DNA from: an uncultured Aquimonas sp.
Lineage (GTDB): Bacteria > Pseudomonadota > Gammaproteobacteria > Xanthomonadales > Xanthomonadaceae
Assembly: GCA_946481615.1 (NCBI GenBank)
Contig: CAMLOR010000041.1
Coordinates: forward strand, 1-20,007
DNA: 20,007 nucleotides
Reading direction: 5' to 3'
The notes beneath the pieces were generated by a model. It was given only the letters and a program-made list of their open reading frames with translations. It ran no database searches and was not told where the DNA came from. Positions 7,277-14,560 of this stretch are shown here, piece by piece; position 1 is the first letter of the stretch, and each line of letters begins with the position of its first letter. The translations under genes were made by a program, and so were the position numbers.

Positions 7277-7897
7277 ATACGCGAGTTGCATCCTTCGCTC
7301 GATGCGGTAGCGGTGCGGCGGCACGTCGAACACGCGATGGAACAGCCGCACGAAATGCGCGCTGGACAGCCGCGCCACTTCGGCCAGGCGTGCGATGTCG
7401 GCCGGCTCGCCGTCGCCCCAGGCCAGCAGCGCGCGCGCCCGCGCCAGGCGGATGAACTGGTCGCGCCGCCGCAGCGCGCTGCGGCCGGTGCAGCGCTCGA
7501 TGCGGCCGGGCAGATCGCCCTGCGCACCGCGCAGCGCCTCGCACACGCGCTCGGCATCGGCGCCGCTGCCGGCCAGCGTGCCCAACACGCGCGCGAACTC
7601 GCTGTCGGCATCGTGCAGCACCGACGGCAGGCCCGAGCCCGGCAGCGGCAGCCGCCACAGCACCGCGCCCTGCCCGCCCGCGGCGCGCGCCTGCAGCGGC
7701 TCGCGCGGGTCGTCGATCCAGGCCGAGCCCGGTTCCAGCCGCAGGGTGTATTCGCGGCCGGCCAGCAGCACCTCGCCTTCGCGCACCAGCCACACGGTCT
7801 CGGCTGCGGTCACCGGCACCCAGGCGTCGCCGAGGCGGCGGGCCTGCCAGGCACCCGCGGCTTCGGGTTCGGCGATCGGGGATTCGTTGCGAAGCAT
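7136..7897 (-). CDS. AraC/XylS-family transcriptional regulator
   Basis: This 253-residue regulator has an N-terminal cupin-like sensory part (about 10-90, with WLVREGEVLLAGREYTL and PGSAWIDDP) and a C-terminal AraC DNA-binding domain (about 150-250). The first helix-turn-helix is IARLAEVARLSSAHFVRLF (168-186). The second is in IGEILHHIGLGSHSTFSRSF (217-236), followed by the family's closing F-R-x-x-F-G-V-S pattern. The ATG at 7897 is chosen over one 162 nt upstream because GGAG lies at the right distance and the extension is low-complexity and unlike the family. It sits between two secreted cytochromes on the same strand, each separated from it by a terminator, so it is probably transcribed alone. 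One or both cytochromes are natural candidate targets. The ligand is unknown. Confidence 0.83.
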   Translation of the reverse strand: MLRNESPIAEPEAAGAWQARRLGDAWVPVTAAETVWLVREGEVLLAGREYTLRLEPGSAWIDDPREPLQARAAGGQGAVLWRLPLPGSGLPSVLHDADSEFARVLGTLAGSGADAERVCEALRGAQGDLPGRIERCTGRSALRRRDQFIRLARARALLAWGDGEPADIARLAEVARLSSAHFVRLFHRVFDVPPHRYRIERRMQLAYRMIAHTPLPIGEILHHIGLGSHSTFSRSFRRHFGVSASTVRAQRLR

Positions 7898-7904
7898 GGG
7901 CGGT

Positions 7905-7925
7905 CTCCGTGTCGTTCTGACGGAG
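7905..7925 (-). promoter_or_regulatory. Hairpin overlapping the AraC Shine-Dalgarno
   Basis: On the minus strand CTCCGT and ACGGAG are complementary 6-bp arms with a 9-nt loop. The right arm contains the GGAG ribosome binding site, 8 nt before the ATG at 7897. Base pairing could reduce initiation. The arm length is short and the effect is speculative. Confidence 0.3.
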
Positions 7926-7995
7926 CCGTTGTCGCTTCGGCGCGGCGAGGAAGTCCCGAAACGAGGGGTGGTTTCGCCGAAGCCTCGGTGAAGAA

Positions 7996-8025
7996 CCCGC
8001 GGCGAAGCCTTCGCTTCGCCGCGGG
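7996..8025 (-). terminator. Intrinsic terminator of the HzsA-related gene
   Basis: CCCGCGGCGAAGC (7996-8008) and GCTTCGCCGCGGG (8013-8025) form a perfect 13-bp stem with a 4-nt loop. On the minus strand TTCTTC follows the stem. It lies 47 bp beyond the stop of the HzsA-related gene and should end its transcript before the AraC gene. Confidence 0.75.
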
Positions 8026-8072
8026 CCAGGGCGCGGGCGGGACGTCCCGTGCCTCGCAACCGATTGAATGCG

Positions 8073-10205
8073 CTAGTTTTCGAACCCGTGGCGGAAGACC
8101 CGGTCGCTCGGGTGATCGGATTTCCACCGGGTGAGCAGTTCGACGAAGGCCGAGGCCGTCTGCTGCGACGCCGGCTGCCGGGCCTGGTTCAGATCGTTGA
8201 CGCCGTGGCAGCCGTCGCAGGCGCGGATCTCGCCCGGCTGCAGCGTCAGCCAGTAGCGCTCGAGCACGACCGGCGTATGGCCCGGGGCCGGGCCGACCGT
8301 CTGCCAGCTCAGGGCACGGCGGGTCGGCACGTAGAGCGCGCTGGAACCGTCGGCGTTGATCGGCACCGCGCCCGGCAGCGTCTCCAGGGCGTGGGTGTTC
8401 TCCGCCATCGCCGCCGGATCGTGCATGAACTGGCCGATCACGCGCCGGCCCGCATTCAACCAGCCGCGCAGCTGGTCGCCCTGCACCATCTGGAAGGCCG
8501 CGATCTCGTACACGGTGCCCGGCACCACCTCTCCATCGGCATCGAGTTCGAGCGTTTGGCGGCCGCCCGGCACGCGCAGGTTGAAGGGCTGCTGGCGGTC
8601 GGCGCGGTCGCGGCTGGTGGCGTCGCGCACCACGATCACGCCCAGGCCGTTGGCCTGCAGATACTCGCGGAACTCCTGCGGATCGACGCCGGCCTGCTGG
8701 AAGGCGGCGGCCTCCGGCGCGTGCAGCTGGAAGCCCGTGGCCGGCGGCGGCGTGCGCACGCGCACTTCCACCGGCGAGAGTTCCCACATCGGCTCGTTGT
8801 AGACGAAGGTGCCGAACTGCACGTTGCGCGTCATCACCGCATCGTCGGTGAGCGGCTGTGCCGCGGCCTGGAAGCGGCCGTTGCCCGCCGGCACCAGCAG
8901 CTTGAGGCGGTAGCGATAGGTCGGATCCGCGATCTCGCCGCGCGCGGTGACGAGGTTCTCGGCGCTGGTGTGCGAGGCGATCATCGTGCCGGCCGCGGTG
9001 TCGAGGAACATCGGGTCGCGGTAATGGCCCGCGTCCTCCGCCACGATGTCGACGACGACATCCTCCGGATTGGTCTGCGGCGGCGCACACCAGCGGATCA
9101 GGCGCCCGCCCGAGTGCGATCCGAACTCGTCGGCCTCGGTGGCGACGAAGCAGCCCGCGGCGCGCGGATTCTCGGCGATATGCAGCACGCCGCCATCCTC
9201 GTCGATGGCGGTTTCGCTCGGGCGGTCGATGCGCACGAAATCGACCAGCGCAGGATCGGTGGTCAGGCGCGGCATGAAGAACGCCGCCAGTTCGTGCCGG
9301 CCCAGGTGGTTGAGCACTTCCTCGCCGGTGCCGTCCTGGCCGATCTGCCAGGGGAAGAAGAAATTGAAGAAGTGTTCGTTCTGTCCCGGCAGCGGATCGG
9401 ACTTGTGCTCGGGGAAGACGTCGGTACCGGTACTCGGGATGGTGACGTCACTGTCGGATTCGTCCAGCCAGTTGAAGGTGTCGTTGCCTTCCTGCTGGTC
9501 GCGCTCCATGTGGTCCCAGCGCGTGAACACCACGCGGCCGAACTGATCCACCAGCGGCCCGAAGGCGCCGGAAGGCAGATGGTTCAGCAGCATGAGTTGT
9601 CCCGCCGGCGAGAGCTTCCACAGCCCGGTGACGGTGGCCTGCGATTCGTACTCGTCGAGCTGCGGGTACAGATGGCGCTCGCCGCTGCGCGGGCGGTCGC
9701 TGGTGAAGATCAGGCTGCCGTCGCTGGCGTAGGTGGCTTCGAGATTGTTGAAGTCGGCCGGCTGGTTCGCGACCTTCGCGATCGTGAGCGCACCCTGCGG
9801 CGACAGCAGGCCGGGGCCGGAGACTTCGTACATCTGCCAGTACGCCGGCGTGCCGCGCGCCAGGCTGAAGACGGCGCGCGTCGCGTCCCAGTGCACGCTG
9901 ACATCGCGCACGGCGATCGCGTCGGGCGATTCCTGGTTCACGCCCGCGATGCCGAAGCCTTCCTCGCGCGTGATGTTGCGCAGTTGCCCGCCGGGATAGC
10001 GGATCCACAGATCGCCGCCGCGGCCCGAGGTCTCGACGCCCGGATCGTGGTTGCCGAACACCGAGCCGATGGTGGCGAAATCGTTCTGGATCGGGAACAC
10101 GGTGACGAACAGGATCGGATGCGGCGTGGCGAAACCGCTTTGCGCCGCGGCCTGGCCGGCGCAGCCCGCGGCCAGCAGCAGGCCGGCGAGAAGATGTCGA
10201 TGCAT
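8073..10205 (-). CDS. HzsA-related secreted monohaem cytochrome
   Basis: This 710-residue exported protein resembles the family related to the alpha subunit of hydrazine synthase (HZS-alpha middle domain), which also occurs in non-anammox bacteria. The N-terminus is a signal sequence with two possible fates: cleavage near GQAAA-Q (about 21/22), or lipidation at Cys15 (LLAAGC). Family-like segments are ILFVTVFPIQNDFATIGSVF (31-50), a PD40-like strand SDGSLIFTSDRP (161-172), and VVFTRWDH (225-232). A single haem c motif, CDGCH, is near the C-terminus (663-667). The protein ends VFRHGFEN. The ATG at 10205 follows GGGGGGTTCC. Only one haem motif is present, so it is unlikely to make hydrazine on its own; the substrate is unknown. 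It follows the CadC-like sensor on the same strand with a 94-bp gap. Confidence 0.75.
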   Translation of the reverse strand: MHRHLLAGLLLAAGCAGQAAAQSGFATPHPILFVTVFPIQNDFATIGSVFGNHDPGVETSGRGGDLWIRYPGGQLRNITREEGFGIAGVNQESPDAIAVRDVSVHWDATRAVFSLARGTPAYWQMYEVSGPGLLSPQGALTIAKVANQPADFNNLEATYASDGSLIFTSDRPRSGERHLYPQLDEYESQATVTGLWKLSPAGQLMLLNHLPSGAFGPLVDQFGRVVFTRWDHMERDQQEGNDTFNWLDESDSDVTIPSTGTDVFPEHKSDPLPGQNEHFFNFFFPWQIGQDGTGEEVLNHLGRHELAAFFMPRLTTDPALVDFVRIDRPSETAIDEDGGVLHIAENPRAAGCFVATEADEFGSHSGGRLIRWCAPPQTNPEDVVVDIVAEDAGHYRDPMFLDTAAGTMIASHTSAENLVTARGEIADPTYRYRLKLLVPAGNGRFQAAAQPLTDDAVMTRNVQFGTFVYNEPMWELSPVEVRVRTPPPATGFQLHAPEAAAFQQAGVDPQEFREYLQANGLGVIVVRDATSRDRADRQQPFNLRVPGGRQTLELDADGEVVPGTVYEIAAFQMVQGDQLRGWLNAGRRVIGQFMHDPAAMAENTHALETLPGAVPINADGSSALYVPTRRALSWQTVGPAPGHTPVVLERYWLTLQPGEIRACDGCHGVNDLNQARQPASQQTASAFVELLTRWKSDHPSDRVFRHGFEN

Positions 10206-10267
10206 GGAACCCCCCGTTTGAGCCGGCGCAGGATGCCGGCGGTCCGGCGGCGACGGAACCCACCAAA

Positions 10268-10294
10268 GTGGGTCCGTGCCACTGACGGGCCCAC
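10268..10294 (-). terminator. Hairpin after the CadC-like gene
   Basis: GTGGGTCCGT (10268-10277) pairs with ACGGGCCCAC (10285-10294) with one mismatch and a 7-nt loop. It lies 5 bp past the stop of the sensor gene. On the minus strand only TTT follows, so it is a weak intrinsic terminator, or an attenuator before the HzsA-related gene. Confidence 0.4.
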
Positions 10295-10299
10295 GTCAG

Positions 10300-12684
10300 T
10301 CAGGGCAACGGGGTGACAAAAACGTCGGTGCCGTCGCGCACCACGACGTTGGTGACGGCGCGCGTGCGCGCCTGGTCGAAGCTCAGCATGGCCCAGGGCG
10401 TGCCGCCGGGATAACCCAGTTCCATCACCGGGCGGGCCTGCGCGTCCGCTTCGACGCCGCCGGCCACGGGCCGCGCCAGCACGCGCGCGGTGCGGCGGTC
10501 GGCGCCGTCCTGGTAGAGCCAGATTTCGCCGTTGGCGATGGTGTAGGCGCCCAGGCTGGTGTAGCCGATCAGATCCGTGACGCGGGTTTCCTCGCCGGTC
10601 TTCGGATCCCAGCGGAACAGGCCGCGCGCCATCGGCTTGCTGTACCAGATGCCCTCGTCGCCCGGCCAGCTGCGCGGGTCGATGCCGCCGGTGAAGCTCA
10701 ACTGCTCGGCGCCGGTGCCGTCGTTGCGCATGCGCCAGGCCTGCCAGTTGCCGCTGCGATCGCTCGAATACAGCAGCCATTGGCCGTCGTGCGAGAAACT
10801 GCCGAAGCGCACGCGCTCGTCTTCCGGCGTGAGCCAGCTGCGCCGACGGGTGGCGAGGTCGACGTGCACGAGGCGGCTGGTGGCCTGGCTGCGGCTGACG
10901 TAGAGCACCGCGCTTTCGTCCGGCGCCCATTGCGGCATTTCCGGCATCGAATGGTCTTCGGCCGACAGTGCGCTGGCCTGCCCGGTGTCGAAATCGTGCA
11001 CCCACACCTGCGGTTCGCCGCTGCGCTCGGAAATGAACGCCAGGCGCCTTCCGCTGGGCGAGAGCACCGGGACGAAATCGGGACGCGAGGCCGGCGCGAC
11101 GAGGCGGCCTTCGGAAGGCACGCCGTCGCGCAGGTCGTACACCACCATCTGCGAAAGTTCGTACTCGAGGTGATAGGCGACGTAACCGGCGCGGCGCGCC
11201 ACGTTCGGGAAGTTGGCGTCCTCGATGCCGAGCGGCACGATGGCGCCGCTCGCCACGTCCACGCGATACAGCGCCTGCTGGCCGCTGTGGTCGGAGGAGG
11301 CGATCACGCCGCCGCCGTCGGGCGTCCAGGCATGTCCGCGGATGCCCGCGCCGAACTTGGCGAGCAGGCGCGCCTGGCCGCCTTCCACCGGCATGATCCA
11401 AAGATCGGAATAGGGGCTGGCGCCGCGGCGGAACACGATCGAGCGCCCGTCGGGCGAGACGCGCGGGCCGACGTCGGCATCGTCGGGTTCGCGCGGCGTG
11501 TATTCGAGCAGCGTGGACTCGCCGCTGGCCGCGTCGATGGCGGCGATGCCGCGCGATCCGGGCTGCGAGGTGTAGGACAGCGAGGTGTAGAGCGTGCGGC
11601 CGTCGGGCGACCAGTCGCCGCTGTCGATGAGGCCGGTCTCGCAGGGCGACACCGTCTGCACCGCCCCGCCGCTGGCCGGCACCACGCGCAGGAGGCAGGT
11701 GTCGCCCGCGACATCGACCTCGGCGAAGGAAATGCGCGCGCCGTCCGGCGACCACATCGGGCGCAGCAGCCACACGCCGGCACGCTCCGGCACCAGTGTC
11801 ACGGCCAGCGCGGCCGGGTCGCGGCTCTTCACCAGCAGAGCGTCGTCGGTGGTGCCCTCGCGTGCGGCGACGTAGGCCACCGAACTGCCGTCCGGCGAAA
11901 GCGCGGGGAAGTATTCGCTGCCCGGATCGGACGTGATCGCCACCGGCGCCGGCCGCTCGGCGATAGCCACGGGCGGCACCGCAGGCTCGACCCGCGGCGG
12001 CGCGGCAGTGTCGCTGCGGCCGAGCTGGAAGGCCGCGACCAGGGCGGCGCCCACGGCCAGCACACCGAACGCGATGCCCGCATAACGCAAGCCGCGGTTG
12101 CGCGGCGGGGCGGGCAAGGACGACGGCGACGCGGCACCGGGCACGGTCGGAGCGGCTTCCGCAGGCGCCGCGATGCCGGGCGTGACGGGCGCCTCCGATC
12201 GCGCCGAGACACGCGCGGCGGCGGCGGCCAGCGCGGCCGACACCACGGCCGCCGATTCGGGCGATTCCGGATGCAATTCGGGGGCATCGTTCGCGGCCGC
12301 CAGCGGCGGCACGATGGCATCGTGCGATTCGGGCCCGGGCACCGCGCGCACGCTGGCGCGCAGGCGATAGCCCACGCGCGGGATGGTTTCGATGATGGCG
12401 GGCTGGCGCGGATCGTCGCCGAGCGCGCGGCGCAGTTCCTTGACGGCGTGGGTGAGCACGTCGTCGGTCGGGAAACCGTCGCGCCACACCAGGCCGAGCA
12501 GATCGTCGCGCCGCACCACGAGATTCTGCCGCAGCATCAGTTCGCGCAGCACCGCCATGGCCTTGGGCGTGAGGCGGGTCTCGCGGCCGTGATCGTGCAG
12601 CTGGTTGGCGGTGAGATCGACGTAGACCTCGCCCAGCCACGCATAGCGCAATTCATTGCGCGCAGGTCGCAGGGGCACGCTCAC
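10300..12684 (-). CDS. CadC-like one-component sensor: winged helix, TM helix, PD40 propeller
   Basis: This 794-residue protein is a membrane-tethered transcriptional regulator. Residues 15-110 form an OmpR/CadC-type winged helix (LTPKAMAVLRELM, then VLTHAVKELRRALGDD, then IIETIPRVGYRLRA). An Ala/Pro-rich linker follows (115-195). A single membrane helix spans about 199-221 (YAGIAFGVLAVGAALVAAF). The periplasmic part (about 240-790) is a TolB/PD40 propeller with at least eight recognisable blades, for example SPDGSSVAYVA, SPDGRTLYTSLSY, SPSGRRLAFISERSG and SHDGQWLLYSSDRSG. The start is GTG at 12684; it has no strong Shine-Dalgarno, and the first few codons are uncertain. The architecture allows direct signal passage from periplasm to DNA, as in ToxR/CadC. 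The HzsA-related gene directly downstream on the same strand is its likely partner or target. Confidence 0.82.
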   Translation of the reverse strand: MSVPLRPARNELRYAWLGEVYVDLTANQLHDHGRETRLTPKAMAVLRELMLRQNLVVRRDDLLGLVWRDGFPTDDVLTHAVKELRRALGDDPRQPAIIETIPRVGYRLRASVRAVPGPESHDAIVPPLAAANDAPELHPESPESAAVVSAALAAAAARVSARSEAPVTPGIAAPAEAAPTVPGAASPSSLPAPPRNRGLRYAGIAFGVLAVGAALVAAFQLGRSDTAAPPRVEPAVPPVAIAERPAPVAITSDPGSEYFPALSPDGSSVAYVAAREGTTDDALLVKSRDPAALAVTLVPERAGVWLLRPMWSPDGARISFAEVDVAGDTCLLRVVPASGGAVQTVSPCETGLIDSGDWSPDGRTLYTSLSYTSQPGSRGIAAIDAASGESTLLEYTPREPDDADVGPRVSPDGRSIVFRRGASPYSDLWIMPVEGGQARLLAKFGAGIRGHAWTPDGGGVIASSDHSGQQALYRVDVASGAIVPLGIEDANFPNVARRAGYVAYHLEYELSQMVVYDLRDGVPSEGRLVAPASRPDFVPVLSPSGRRLAFISERSGEPQVWVHDFDTGQASALSAEDHSMPEMPQWAPDESAVLYVSRSQATSRLVHVDLATRRRSWLTPEDERVRFGSFSHDGQWLLYSSDRSGNWQAWRMRNDGTGAEQLSFTGGIDPRSWPGDEGIWYSKPMARGLFRWDPKTGEETRVTDLIGYTSLGAYTIANGEIWLYQDGADRRTARVLARPVAGGVEADAQARPVMELGYPGGTPWAMLSFDQARTRAVTNVVVRDGTDVFVTPLP

Positions 12685-12825
12685 GGCGATGGGCTCGACA
12701 TGGCCATGCGGCGATAGTAACGCCCCGCCGCGGCAGGCGCTCGCGACCGTGCCTCACCCCTGTCGTTGGTCATGCCCGGCACGGATCGTCCCATGCCGGC
12801 CACGACGCGCCACGGCAGGCGACCG
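12685..12825. other. Intergenic region between pyruvate kinase and the CadC-like gene
   Basis: This 141-bp gap must hold the 3' end of the pyk transcript and the promoter of the CadC-like gene, both on the minus strand. No clear terminator or promoter boxes are visible. A TGCCG/CGGCA pair near 12793-12816 could form a weak hairpin after the pyk stop. A tiny minus-strand frame starting near 12701 ends in a TGA that overlaps the GTG of the sensor gene, but it has no support as a real gene. Confidence 0.4.
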
Positions 12826-14292
12826 TTACAACTCGCCCAGGCCCTCGGCGCTGCCCTGCGGGCCGACCTGCAGCATGCGCAGCGTATTGGTGGCGCCGTG
12901 GTGCTCCATGTGATCGCCGCTGGTCACGATGACGCGGTCGCCCTCGGCCAGGCAGCCCAGCTCGAACAGCTGCTGGATGGCCTCGCGCGCCGCGTGCCGG
13001 GGCGACTTGCCGCGCGAATCGAAATCGATGGGGAAGACGTCGCGCATCATCGCCATGCGGCGGCGCGAGGGCGCGTGGCGCGAGAGGCCGTAGATCGGCA
13101 CGCGCGAACGGAAGCGCGAGAGGAAGCGCGCGGTGCCGCCGGATTCGGTCATGGCCAGGATGGCGCGCACCCGGATGTGTTCGGCCAGGAACATCGAGGC
13201 CATGGCGATGGCCTGGTCGGAGCGCTCGAGGTTGCGCTGGGCTTTCTCGAAATCGGTGTCGGGCTCGAACTGGCGCTCGGCGCCCAGGCAGATGCGCGCC
13301 ATCGCCTCGACCGCGCGCGCCGGGTAATTGCCGGCCGCGGTCTCCTGCGACAGCATCACGGCGTCGGTGCCGTCGATCACCGCGTTCGCCACGTCCAGCA
13401 CTTCGGCGCGCGTGGGAATGGGCGAATCGACCATCGACTGCAGCATCTGCGTGGCGGTGATCACCACCCGCCCGCGCGCCAGCGATTCGCGGATGATCTT
13501 CTTCTGCAGGCCGGGCAGTTCGGCATCGCCGATCTCCACGCCCAGATCGCCGCGCGCCACCATCACGGCGTCGCTGGCGTCGATGATCTCGCCCAGGTTG
13601 TCGATGGCCTCGGCGCGCTCGATCTTGGCGACGAGGTGCGCGTCGCTGCCGGCCTCGCGCGCCAGGCGCCGCGCTTCGTGCATGTCGGCGCCGGATCGGC
13701 AGAACGACACCGCGAGGAACTCCACCTCGAGTTTCGCGGCCAGCTTGATGTCGGCGCGGTCCTTATCGGTGAGCGCGCCCAGCGACAGACCGCCGCCCAG
13801 GCGGTTGAGGCCCTTGCGGTCGGAGAGATGACCGTCGGTGAGCACCGTGGTGCGGATCAGGTCGCCCTCGATGCTGTCGACGCGCACCGCCATCAGCCCG
13901 TCGTCGAGCAGCACGGTGTCGCCCGCGACCAGATCGTTGACGAGGCCGAGGTAGCTCACGCCCACGCGCGAGGCATCGCCGGGCGCGGCGTCGGCACGCG
14001 CCTCGAGCACGAACCGATCGCCGGCCTTGAGCGCCACCTTGCCGGCGGCGAATTTCTCGATGCGGATCTTGGGGCCCTGCAGATCACCCAGGATGGCGAC
14101 TTCGCGGCCGAGCCTGGCGGCGGCTTCGCGCACCGCGGTGACGCGCGCGGCGTGGCTCTCGGCCGTGCCGTGCGAGAAATTCATGCGCACCACGTTGACG
14201 CCCGCGGCGAGGATGTCCTCGAGCACGCCCGGTTTGTCGGTGGCCGGGCCCAGCGTGGCCAGGATCTTGGTGCGGCGCAGCGAATCGCTCAT
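12826..14292 (-). CDS. pyk: Pyruvate kinase
   Basis: This 488-residue enzyme transfers phosphate from phosphoenolpyruvate to ADP, the last step of glycolysis, in the cytoplasm. Catalytic landmarks are intact: the phosphate/K+-binding stretch VVRMNFSHG (34-42, Arg36, Asn38, Ser40), GDLQGPKIR (69-77), the signature KIERAEAI with Lys223 and Glu225, the metal ligand Asp249 in ARGDLGVE, and the ITATQMLQSM loop (278-287). The B domain (about 75-170) and C-terminal allosteric domain (about 345-488) are of normal size. AGGAGG lies just upstream of the ATG. Paralogue type (PykA versus PykF) cannot be settled. It follows pgk, a membrane protein and a HAD phosphatase on the same strand, but repeats and a 268-bp gap separate it from them. 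Confidence 0.97.
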   Translation of the reverse strand: MSDSLRRTKILATLGPATDKPGVLEDILAAGVNVVRMNFSHGTAESHAARVTAVREAAARLGREVAILGDLQGPKIRIEKFAAGKVALKAGDRFVLEARADAAPGDASRVGVSYLGLVNDLVAGDTVLLDDGLMAVRVDSIEGDLIRTTVLTDGHLSDRKGLNRLGGGLSLGALTDKDRADIKLAAKLEVEFLAVSFCRSGADMHEARRLAREAGSDAHLVAKIERAEAIDNLGEIIDASDAVMVARGDLGVEIGDAELPGLQKKIIRESLARGRVVITATQMLQSMVDSPIPTRAEVLDVANAVIDGTDAVMLSQETAAGNYPARAVEAMARICLGAERQFEPDTDFEKAQRNLERSDQAIAMASMFLAEHIRVRAILAMTESGGTARFLSRFRSRVPIYGLSRHAPSRRRMAMMRDVFPIDFDSRGKSPRHAAREAIQQLFELGCLAEGDRVIVTSGDHMEHHGATNTLRMLQVGPQGSAEGLGEL

Positions 14293-14373
14293 TCGGTCCT
14301 CCTTGGGACCGCTAACCTAGCATGGCCTCATTGCGGAAGAAGACGTGCATTCGTATGCAGGCGGTGAGGCAAG

Positions 14374-14447
14374 GGTTCGACAGGCTCACCCCGAACGGGT
14401 GTGGCGTGGCGAGTTTCCAAAACCGTTCGCGGTAAGTTTGTCGAACC
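14374..14447. repeat. 74-bp hairpin repeat, unit 1
   Basis: The unit opens with GGTTCGACAGGCTCACCCCG and closes with a near-complementary CCGTTCGCGG...TGTCGAACC end, so the transcript or single strand can fold into one long imperfect hairpin. It lies between pyk and the HAD phosphatase. The TTCGACAGGCTCA motif is a common intergenic repeat core in proteobacterial genomes. Confidence 0.85.
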
Positions 14448-14478
14448 GGTTCCTCGCGGCGCGATGAACTGCGGCAAG

Positions 14479-14552
14479 GGTTCGACAGGCTCACCCCGAA
14501 CGGGTGCGGAGTGGCGAGTTTCCAGAACCGTTCGCGGCGAGTCTGTCGAACC
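14479..14552. repeat. 74-bp hairpin repeat, unit 2
   Basis: This is a second direct copy of the preceding unit, with the same length and only a handful of substitutions (for example GTGCGGAGTGGCG for GTGTGGCGTGGCG). A 31-bp spacer separates the two copies. It ends 8 bp from the stop codon of the HAD phosphatase and may act as that gene's transcript end on the minus strand. Confidence 0.85.
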
Positions 14553-14560
14553 GCACTCGA

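Noticed and set aside
2831..8134. A 1767-codon open frame on the plus strand
   Set aside because: It lies antisense to the cytochrome fusion and AraC genes, has a composition rich in Arg, Ala, Gly, His and Gln with no domain, and is a by-product of few stops in GC-rich DNA. The minus-strand proteins have clear domains, signal peptides and ribosome binding sites.
8073..10205. A true hydrazine synthase (anammox) locus
   Set aside because: Only an HzsA-related protein with a single haem motif is present. There is no HzsB/HzsC and the rest of the window is gammaproteobacterial, so hydrazine synthesis is not supported.
8049..10316. A 755-codon plus-strand open frame
   Set aside because: It is antisense to the HzsA-related gene, which has a signal peptide and haem motif; the plus-strand translation is low-complexity and unrecognisable.
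10276..12717. Long open frames opposite the CadC-like gene (plus, 813 codons) and in another minus frame (900 codons, 9938-12640)
   Set aside because: The PD40 repeats and winged helix are in the 10300-12684 minus frame. The other frames are Arg/Ala-rich shadows.
12766..14367. A 533-codon plus-strand frame opposite pyruvate kinase
   Set aside because: The pyruvate kinase frame has all catalytic motifs; the opposite frame has no recognisable family.
14374..14552. A CRISPR array
   Set aside because: There are only two 74-bp units with internal hairpins and a 31-bp spacer, and no cas genes; the units match a dispersed intergenic repeat type.
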